This document shows positions 1-5,224 of a DNA stretch of 5,224 nucleotides, piece by piece. A program made the translations under genes and the position numbers. Source of the stretch: UBA1268 sp965662195. Its GTDB lineage: Bacteria; Planctomycetota; Planctomycetia; Pirellulales; UBA1268. Location of the stretch: assembly GCA_965662195.1 (NCBI GenBank), contig CBFIHA010000156.1, positions 1-5,224 of the forward strand. Reading direction: 5' to 3'. The stretch's first letter is position 1, and every line of letters starts with the position of its first letter. The notes beneath the pieces were generated by a model, which worked only from the letters and a program-made list of their open reading frames with translations, was not told where the DNA came from and ran no database searches.

Positions 1-10
1 CCATGTCGGT

Positions 11-16
11 TTTAAT
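11..16 (+). promoter_or_regulatory. Possible -10 promoter element (TTTAAT)
   Basis: TTTAAT matches five of six positions of the sigma-70 consensus TATAAT and lies in the only AT-rich part of the leader. A matching -35 would lie left of the window and cannot be checked. An alternative pair, TTGCAT at 31-36 and GATACT at 51-56, has a spacer of only 14 bp, which is too short for a good promoter. If TTTAAT is used, the transcript would have a leader of roughly 115 bases and the first copy of the direct repeat would overlap the promoter. This is a weak call. Confidence 0.2.
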
Positions 17-50
17 CAAATGTGTTCATCTTGCATTCAAATCAAATGTG
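14..50. repeat. 11-bp direct repeat pair upstream of the symporter
   Basis: The sequence AATCAAATGTG occurs twice without mismatch, at 14-24 and 40-50, with a start-to-start distance of 26 bp, about two and a half helical turns. The surrounding 60 bases are clearly more AT-rich than the rest of the window. Position and perfect identity suggest a possible binding site for a regulator of the symporter, but no protein partner can be named. The repeat itself is directly visible; its function is inference. Confidence 0.6.
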
Positions 51-128
51 GATACTCGCTAAGCCGCCGTGTCACCAGCTCAACCAAACCCCTACCAATC
101 GATGGCGTGCCGTTGAGTCCCGCATCCG

Positions 129-134
129 ACAGGT
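129..134 (+). promoter_or_regulatory. Weak Shine-Dalgarno sequence for the symporter
   Basis: ACAGGT contains AGG at 131-133, seven bases before the ATG at 141. This is only a three-base core match to the anti-Shine-Dalgarno sequence, but the spacing is good and no competing start codon lies between the in-frame TGA at 114-116 and this ATG. Weak Shine-Dalgarno sites are common in Planctomycetes. Confidence 0.4.
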
Positions 135-140
135 CCCCTC

Positions 141-2288
141 ATGCAACTGATCGACGTCATTGTGCTGGTCTCGTGTTTCACCACGATGGTCGCTATTGGG
201 GTGTGGGCCATGCGGCGGGTGAAGGGACAAGAAGACTATTTCATGGGTGGCCGGGGCTTCGGCAGGCTGATGCAGACCTTCGCCGCATTCGGAGCCGGCA
301 CCGGTGCCCATGAACCAGTTACCGTCGGGCGCACGGGGTGGACAAGCGGGCTGAGCGGGGTCTGGTCAGCCCTGATGTGGCTGTTTGTGACCCCGGTGTA
401 TTGGATCGTTGCGGTCTGGTATCGCCGGATGCGGCACACCACGCTGGGTGACTGGTTTGTCGAACGGTATGAATCCCGCGGCCTGGGGCTCGCCTATTCC
501 ATCTTTGCCGCCGTCTTTTACATGTTCTATCTCTCCACGATGTTCTCGGCGATCGCGAAGTTCACCGTGCCGCTGATCGGCGTCGATCACCTGTTCGGCC
601 TGGAACTGCAGCATGTCGTCATTCCGGGCGTTGCCCTGATCGTCATCCTGTATGGCGTACTCGGTGGCCTGACCGCCGCCTATTACACCGACCTCATCCA
701 GGGTGTGTTCATCGTTCTGCTGTCGGTCCTGCTCATTCCCTTCGGGCTGCTGGCCCTCGTGGAAAGCTATGGTGACCCGCAGACCATGGGCGTGATGGAC
801 GGGTTTCGCATCCTCCATGAACGTGTCGCGCCGGACTACTTCAGCCTGTTCGGGGGGCCGGCGGCCGGCGAATTCCCGTTTGCCTACATCGTTTCCCTCA
901 GCATCCTCGGGCTGATTGGGATCGTCGTGCAGCCGCACTTCATTGCCACTGGCGGCGGCTCGGCGAAAAGCGAGGACGAGGCCCGCGTCGGTCTGGTCGT
1001 GGGGAATTTTCTCAAGCGGCTATGCACTGTTGGCTGGGCACTGACAGCGTTGATTGCGCTGGCCCTCCTGGCTGGCAATGCAGAGATCGCGGCAGACCCG
1101 GACCGGGTCTGGGGAGTCGCAGCCCGTGAGATCCTCGGCCCACTCAACCTCGGTCTGGTCGGCCTGATGCTGGCCTGCCTGATGGCGGCCATGATGAGTT
1201 CTGCCGACACGTACATGATCGTCACCTCGGCGCTATTCACCCGTAACGTCTACGCGGCGTTCATCGATGCCGATGCCAGTGAGAAGACCTATGTGCTTGT
1301 CGCACGGCTGACAGGACTGACGATTATTATCGGCGCCGCGGTTGTCGCCATGACGATGGCGGACGTCTTCGGGCAATTCAAGCTGGCGGTGGAACTGCCC
1401 ATCCTCTTTGCCGCCCCGTTTTGGATCGGCATGGTCTGGCGGCGGGCAAATCGAATGGCCGCCTGGGTCACTCTGGTGTTCTCCCTGCTGTTCTTCTTCC
1501 TGCTGCCGATCGGGCTGCCGCGGCTGCTGCCCACTCTCCGTAACAATCAGCTTTTCGCCACCTCGACGCAGGTGCTCACCCGTACCACCACACGAGTCGC
1601 GACAGCGGCCGACGTTGCGCGGCGGGAGGCTTGGGAACAGGTCGTCGCCGATGCGAAAAAAGAAAACAATCAGGACCTGATTGCATCCCTGGGCTCGCCC
1701 CCGCCGGCCGCCCGGCTCGGCGAGCCGATCACCATCGTGACTACCACCGGCGGCAAACCGATCTTCTGGACCGGTGGACTTGAGCCAACAGGAGCGATTG
1801 GGTTGGAAACCATCACGACGAATGCCACCGAGACAGGGCAACTGCTCGTCCAACGCAAGACCGGAGAATTCATCGGCCGGGGTGATTTCAACCTCGACTT
1901 CGCCCTCTACGCCTTGCTCGGTATCGACCTGAGCCAGGTCTCCAAATCGACCCTGGAGGCGCTGCGGCTGCCGGCCAGGGTGTTGCTGCCGTTCATGGTG
2001 TTTCTGCTGGCCGGTTCAGTGACCCCCCGGCAGCAGAAAGAGGTGCTCGATCGTTACTTTGCCAAGATGAGCACAGAAGTTGCCCCCGATCCGGCAGAGG
2101 ATCGAGCCCGGCTCGAGCGGGCCTATGCCCAGCCCGAATTTCGGACCACGCTGCGGCTTTTTCCGCAATCAGACTGGGAACTCAATCGCCCGCGGGTGAG
2201 CGACGTGGCCGGTTTCATCATCTCAGTGGGCGTCTGCGGGGCGATCATCGGCTTGCTCATCGGGCTCGCAGCCCTCGGCAGCGGGTAG
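141..2288 (+). CDS. Sodium/solute symporter (SSS) family transporter with long C-terminal extension
   Basis: This is a 715-residue integral membrane protein of the SSS family, which imports small solutes by sodium symport across the cytoplasmic membrane. The substrate cannot be read from sequence. Hydrophobic segments fall near residues 3-24, 44-60 (glycine-rich, F47-AAFGAGTGAHE), 70-95, 118-140, 155-180, 185-208, 245-270, 288-310, 338-365, 385-405, 412-432 and 438-465, with two more near 610-628 and 690-712. The family signature is visible as GG at 175-176 followed by YYTDLIQ at 181-187. In the MMSSAD helix, A350, S353 and S354 have the same spacing as the sodium-2 site residues A361, S364 and S365 of vSGLT (from memory). 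The ATG at 141 is supported by an in-frame TGA at 114-116 with no other start between them, and by its position just before the first membrane helix. Residues about 468-590 form a soluble, Thr-rich insert, which makes the protein longer than the usual 450-600 residues. The family call is firm; the substrate is unknown. Confidence 0.93.
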   Translation: MQLIDVIVLVSCFTTMVAIGVWAMRRVKGQEDYFMGGRGFGRLMQTFAAFGAGTGAHEPVTVGRTGWTSGLSGVWSALMWLFVTPVYWIVAVWYRRMRHTTLGDWFVERYESRGLGLAYSIFAAVFYMFYLSTMFSAIAKFTVPLIGVDHLFGLELQHVVIPGVALIVILYGVLGGLTAAYYTDLIQGVFIVLLSVLLIPFGLLALVESYGDPQTMGVMDGFRILHERVAPDYFSLFGGPAAGEFPFAYIVSLSILGLIGIVVQPHFIATGGGSAKSEDEARVGLVVGNFLKRLCTVGWALTALIALALLAGNAEIAADPDRVWGVAAREILGPLNLGLVGLMLACLMAAMMSSADTYMIVTSALFTRNVYAAFIDADASEKTYVLVARLTGLTIIIGAAVVAMTMADVFGQFKLAVELPILFAAPFWIGMVWRRANRMAAWVTLVFSLLFFFLLPIGLPRLLPTLRNNQLFATSTQVLTRTTTRVATAADVARREAWEQVVADAKKENNQDLIASLGSPPPAARLGEPITIVTTTGGKPIFWTGGLEPTGAIGLETITTNATETGQLLVQRKTGEFIGRGDFNLDFALYALLGIDLSQVSKSTLEALRLPARVLLPFMVFLLAGSVTPRQQKEVLDRYFAKMSTEVAPDPAEDRARLERAYAQPEFRTTLRLFPQSDWELNRPRVSDVAGFIISVGVCGAIIGLLIGLAALGSG

Positions 2289-2412
2289 CGCTGGCGGCGG
2301 CCATGCACGTCGTCGTTGATGGCCTCGATCCCCCACCGATCGCCATTGAACCACGCTCCGAAATAATCCACTTCAGCTCAAGAGCTGGTGGTGCCGGTGA
2401 CCGGTGTGCTAC
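2289..2412. other. Convergent intergenic region with small inverted repeats
   Basis: These 124 bases separate the stop codons of two converging genes, so transcription from both sides should end here or pass into the opposite gene. Three perfect inverted repeats are visible: GGCCAT (2299-2304) with ATGGCC (2319-2324), loop 14; CGATC (2326-2330) with GATCG (2338-2342), loop 7; and CAGCTC (2374-2379) with GAGCTG (2382-2387), which in RNA would open to a four-pair stem with a six-base loop. None is followed by a T-run on either strand, so no intrinsic terminator can be called. There is also a short tandem-like repeat, CCGGTG at 2394-2399 and 2401-2406. Termination may be Rho-dependent; this is inference. 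Confidence 0.45.
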
Positions 2413-5224
2413 TCACGGGGCTGCCAGCAGATACGCAATCAGATCCGCCATCTGCTGACGGTCGATCTGTTTTTCCAGCCCTTCGGGCATCACCGACTGC
2501 CGGAGACTGCGAAGTTCCTCAATGTCGGACCGCAGCACGGTGTCTTCCGCCCCCTCGGCTCGCCGGAGCGTCACGCTGGTGGCCGTCTCAGCGGCAAGCA
2601 TTCCGGTTACTGACCGACCGTCTTCCGTGAGGCAGACATAATTGACATAGAGGGGATTCACCTCCCGATTGGGGTCGAGGACATTCACCAGAATCGCCTC
2701 AGCCCCGCGGCTCTTCATGCTCGCCAGGTTTGGTCCGAGCGCATGGCCGACGCCCTCGACCCGATGGCAAGAAGAGCAATTGGTGCGAAAAATGGTCCGG
2801 CCCCTGTCGAAGTCACCCGTCAGCGACAGGCAGCTCTCGTAGGCAGCGAGCACCTCCTGGCGATGACCGGAGCCGCTGCGGGCCAGAAGTTTCCTGGCGG
2901 TAGCCGCGATATCGGGATGCTTTGACGCAGCCAGCAGCTGCTGCCTCGCTGACGGGATGTCGGCGGCGGCAATCTGGCCCGCAGCCACTGCGGCAAGCAT
3001 GGTACGCGCGTGATCGGCACGGCCCAAAATAGCCTCGAGGGCTGCATCTTTCACCCGCGGCGCGAGCGTCGGCCAGGCATCGATGAGGACACCGACAGCC
3101 GCAGCGTCAGTGAACCCGCCAAGCTGAGCGGCGGCCGCAGACTGAATCTCGAAGGGCTGCCGTGAGTCGAGCAGGGCGGTAAGCGTCGGCTTGACGGCGG
3201 CAAATGTTCCCATGCTCAGGCCGCGGATCGCCACCAGCCGAGCCGCAACTGCCGCCTGCCGATCGACCGCTGTGGCCGCCGACTGCTCGACCAGCGACGC
3301 CACTAGTGTGTCCAGTGAGGCGAGCTCGCCTGACGCCCGCAGCTGCGCAAGCATGCTGCCGGGACGGGCGAGCCCCCGCCCGAGCCCGCGGGCAAAGGCG
3401 AGTGCAACACCGGGGTCAACCGCCTGCAGGCGGTCAAGCAGCGCGACCACCTGCCTGACCGCCGGGCCCTGGTCCTGCATCACGACTTGCACCGCCAGCG
3501 ATTCCAGCAGCAGCTCGGCGCCGGCAACGAGCTGACGGTTCTCCGCTGCCCGCACCAGCCGGGTCAGCACATCGACGGCGTCTTCAACGACTGAACTCTG
3601 CACCGCCACCCGGATCCATTGGTCCGCCCCGTCGCGGGCTCCAATGCTGGCTAACGCTGCGTTGACCTCCGGCCGCAGGTGCGGTGGCATGCGGCCACGC
3701 TCACCGAGACTGAACGCCACCTGGTACCGGACCTCGATGTCTGGATCGGCGGCCAGCCCGATCACGCTGCTGACCACAGCCGGGCGATCAAGGAATTGCT
3801 CGGCGATGCGGACGGCATGCCGCCGTACGCCGGGGATGGGGTCGGCCATCGCGGCCAGAACGCTCGGCTGATCGACCGCTGCCAGGCCGTCGAGCACGCA
3901 GAGAGCATGCAGCCGGCCGAGAGGGGCGGGGGAGTGAACGGCCATTTCTTTCAGCAGCCCCGGAGCAGCCTGGGGCTGTCGGATGAAGAGCAGACGGCTG
4001 GCCGTCTCCCGGTGCCAGGCGTTGGGGTGAGCGAGCAGGGCGACGAGTTCTGCGGTTGTGGCCGCTCCCAGTTGCGGTGTTGGCCGCTGAGTGAATGCTT
4101 TCGGTAGCACCCGATAGATGCGGCCCCGGTTGCGGCCGCTGGTCAGATCGAGGTGTTTTTTGATGGCCGGGGGGAGGCTGGCGGGGTGTTCGATCACCTC
4201 ACGATAGGTGTCGATGATGGAGAGCGTGCCATCGGGCCCGTTTGCAAACTGCACTGGGCGGGACCAGATGTCACGGGATGCCAGAAATTCAAAGTCCGGA
4301 TCAATCCGGCGGGCGAGAAACTCAAGGCCGTTGGGCTCGAGCCGTTTGCGATGCACAAGGTTGCTGCCAGCATCTCCGACCACGGCTATGCCTTGCCACT
4401 CCGCCGGCCAGGAGTCACCGCGATAGATCGTCACGCCGGTGGCCCCGGTGAAGTAGCCGGCTGCCCGGCCACCCCCCTCGACAGGGCCCGGAACAGTCCC
4501 GGCCACCCGCAGGCGGGTGCGAATGATCCGCCAGGGTTCCACCGGGCTCCGGCGGAAGACCTCTGCCTGCGGGCCCTCGGCGGCAATCATCGCCAGCGGG
4601 GACGGCGCCGCAAGCAGCGGGTTGCGGGCGACGTACCGCTCTTCAAACATGACCTGCTGGATGTGATTGGAGTTCGCCGAGACAAACTTGTGCCCCCAGT
4701 CATCGAAGCACATCCCGTGCTGCGAGGCGCCGCTGGTGAGTGAAAACGTTTCAGTTCTCGGATCGAACGAGAAGTCCCGGCCACGGATGGAAACTGGCGG
4801 ATCATCCGAGGCGGCGTCCCCGCCACGAATGGCACCTCCGTTGCTGCTGGTGGCCAGATGAATCCGATTATCCAGTCCCCAGCGAAAGCAGTTCACCAGC
4901 CCCTGCACATTGGAAGTCCCGAACCCGGTGAACACGAGTCGCTTCTCTTCAGCCTGGCCGTCACCGTCGTGGTCCCGCAGGAAGAAGACATCGGGCGCAT
5001 CAGCCACAAACAGGCCACCGTCATAGGGAAACAGGGCAGTGGGCCAGAGCAGACCGTCAGCGAAGACGGTGCTGCGGTCGTAACAGCCGTCACCGTCGAT
5101 GTCATCGAGGATACTGATGCGAGAGAGACCGTCGTCACGGCTTTCGCTGTAGCCCCTCATCTCACAGACATAAAGTCTGCCATTTTCATCCCATTCGCAG
5201 GCGACGGGGCTGTTGACAAGCGGT
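2413..5224 (-). CDS. PVC-type dehydrogenase beta-propeller / HEAT repeat / c-type heme domain protein (5' partial)
   Basis: The reading frame runs off the right edge. The ATG at 5158-5160 is internal, because the 21 codons before it are open and read like the family (PVACEWDENGRLYVCEMRGY). At least 936 residues are present; the N-terminus and any signal peptide are missing. First comes a glucose/sorbosone-dehydrogenase-like propeller, about 5224-4090, with family motifs such as TVFADGLLWPTALFPYDGG, GFGTSNVQG, FRWGLDNRIH, ATSSNGG, FANGPDGTL, YREVIEHP and LDLTSGRNRGRIYR. Second comes a helical, Ala/Leu-rich HEAT-like region, about 4070-2860 (for example LAHPNAWHRETASRLL and ADPDIEVRYQVAFSLG). 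Third comes a heme domain, about 2830-2416, with CSSCH at 2764-2778, GHALGPNLAS after it, and SVMPEGLE, whose Met at 2488-2490 is the likely distal heme ligand. This matches the Pirellula/Verrucomicrobium membrane-bound dehydrogenase and heme-binding families. It probably acts outside the cytoplasmic membrane in substrate oxidation or electron transfer; the substrate is unknown and the enzymatic role is inferred. It converges with the symporter, 124 bp away. Confidence 0.93.
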   Translation of the reverse strand, partial: PLVNSPVACEWDENGRLYVCEMRGYSESRDDGLSRISILDDIDGDGCYDRSTVFADGLLWPTALFPYDGGLFVADAPDVFFLRDHDGDGQAEEKRLVFTGFGTSNVQGLVNCFRWGLDNRIHLATSSNGGAIRGGDAASDDPPVSIRGRDFSFDPRTETFSLTSGASQHGMCFDDWGHKFVSANSNHIQQVMFEERYVARNPLLAAPSPLAMIAAEGPQAEVFRRSPVEPWRIIRTRLRVAGTVPGPVEGGGRAAGYFTGATGVTIYRGDSWPAEWQGIAVVGDAGSNLVHRKRLEPNGLEFLARRIDPDFEFLASRDIWSRPVQFANGPDGTLSIIDTYREVIEHPASLPPAIKKHLDLTSGRNRGRIYRVLPKAFTQRPTPQLGAATTAELVALLAHPNAWHRETASRLLFIRQPQAAPGLLKEMAVHSPAPLGRLHALCVLDGLAAVDQPSVLAAMADPIPGVRRHAVRIAEQFLDRPAVVSSVIGLAADPDIEVRYQVAFSLGERGRMPPHLRPEVNAALASIGARDGADQWIRVAVQSSVVEDAVDVLTRLVRAAENRQLVAGAELLLESLAVQVVMQDQGPAVRQVVALLDRLQAVDPGVALAFARGLGRGLARPGSMLAQLRASGELASLDTLVASLVEQSAATAVDRQAAVAARLVAIRGLSMGTFAAVKPTLTALLDSRQPFEIQSAAAAQLGGFTDAAAVGVLIDAWPTLAPRVKDAALEAILGRADHARTMLAAVAAGQIAAADIPSARQQLLAASKHPDIAATARKLLARSGSGHRQEVLAAYESCLSLTGDFDRGRTIFRTNCSSCHRVEGVGHALGPNLASMKSRGAEAILVNVLDPNREVNPLYVNYVCLTEDGRSVTGMLAAETATSVTLRRAEGAEDTVLRSDIEELRSLRQSVMPEGLEKQIDRQQMADLIAYLLAAP

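Noticed and set aside
31..56. TTGCAT (31-36) and GATACT (51-56) as a -35/-10 pair for the symporter.
   Set aside because: The 14-bp spacer is too short for a standard sigma-70 promoter.
1655..1680. A-run GAAAAAAG in the symporter insert, as a possible programmed frameshift site; a -1 shift would stop at the TGA at 1678-1680 and yield a protein cut to about 514 residues without the last two membrane segments.
   Set aside because: The zero frame reads AAA AAA GAA, so the run is not in the register of the classic A AAA AAG slippery site, and I see no obvious downstream stimulating stem. Lys-Lys-Glu in a polar helix explains it simply.
366..1853. Several long open frames antisense to the symporter (for example 1233-1853 and 366-938 on the minus strand).
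   Set aside because: They are low-complexity, charge-rich shadows caused by the high GC content; the sense strand carries an unmistakable membrane transporter.
2303..2457. Small + strand open frame (start MHVVVDGLDPPPIAIEPRS) in the intergenic region and the 3' end of the heme gene.
   Set aside because: No ribosome binding site, mostly antisense to the heme domain, no recognisable motif, and mixed third-position base use.
3191..4743. Open frames on the + strand opposite the HEAT and propeller regions (for example 3679-4107 and 4153-4743).
   Set aside because: Shadows of the minus-strand gene, with Arg/Ala/Pro/Ser-rich or motif-free translations and no start signals.
5158..5160. ATG as the start of the heme/propeller gene.
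   Set aside because: The frame stays open for 21 codons to the window edge and those codons encode family-typical sequence (DENGRLYVCEMRGY), so this Met is internal and the real start lies outside.

Overview
The window is GC-rich and holds two long convergent genes with almost no room for anything else. The left gene (141-2288, + strand) encodes a sodium/solute symporter (SSS) family membrane transporter with a long extra C-terminal part. The right gene (minus strand, running from beyond the right edge down to 2413) encodes a large secreted-type protein. It has an N-terminal dehydrogenase-like beta-propeller, a central HEAT-type helical repeat region, and a C-terminal c-type heme domain with a CSSCH site. 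This architecture is the 'PVC-type' or 'Pirellula/Verrucomicrobium' membrane-bound dehydrogenase plus heme-binding domain. It is expanded in Planctomycetes and rare elsewhere, so the window most likely comes from a planctomycete (Pirellulales-like) chromosome. That assignment rests on family knowledge and motif recognition, not on a database search.

Layout: 1-140 is a less GC-rich leader upstream of the transporter. It carries an 11-bp direct repeat, a possible -10 element and a weak Shine-Dalgarno sequence. 141-2288 is the symporter. 2289-2412 is a short convergent intergenic region with several small inverted repeats but no T-tract terminator. 2413-5224 is the heme/propeller protein, whose true N-terminus and signal peptide lie outside the window; its frame stays open to the right edge.

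How the genes could work together: SSS proteins import small solutes (sugars, amino acids, carboxylates) using the sodium gradient. The PVC-type propeller/cytochrome proteins are thought to act outside the cytoplasmic membrane, possibly oxidising carbohydrate-type substrates and passing electrons to the heme. Neighbouring uptake and oxidation genes fit a saprophytic planctomycete lifestyle. The two genes are convergent, however, so they do not share an operon and a functional link is only inference. I see no mobile element, CRISPR array, RNA gene, toxin/antitoxin pair or defence system here. The window looks like ordinary chromosomal content for its lineage, with a few details worth checking.
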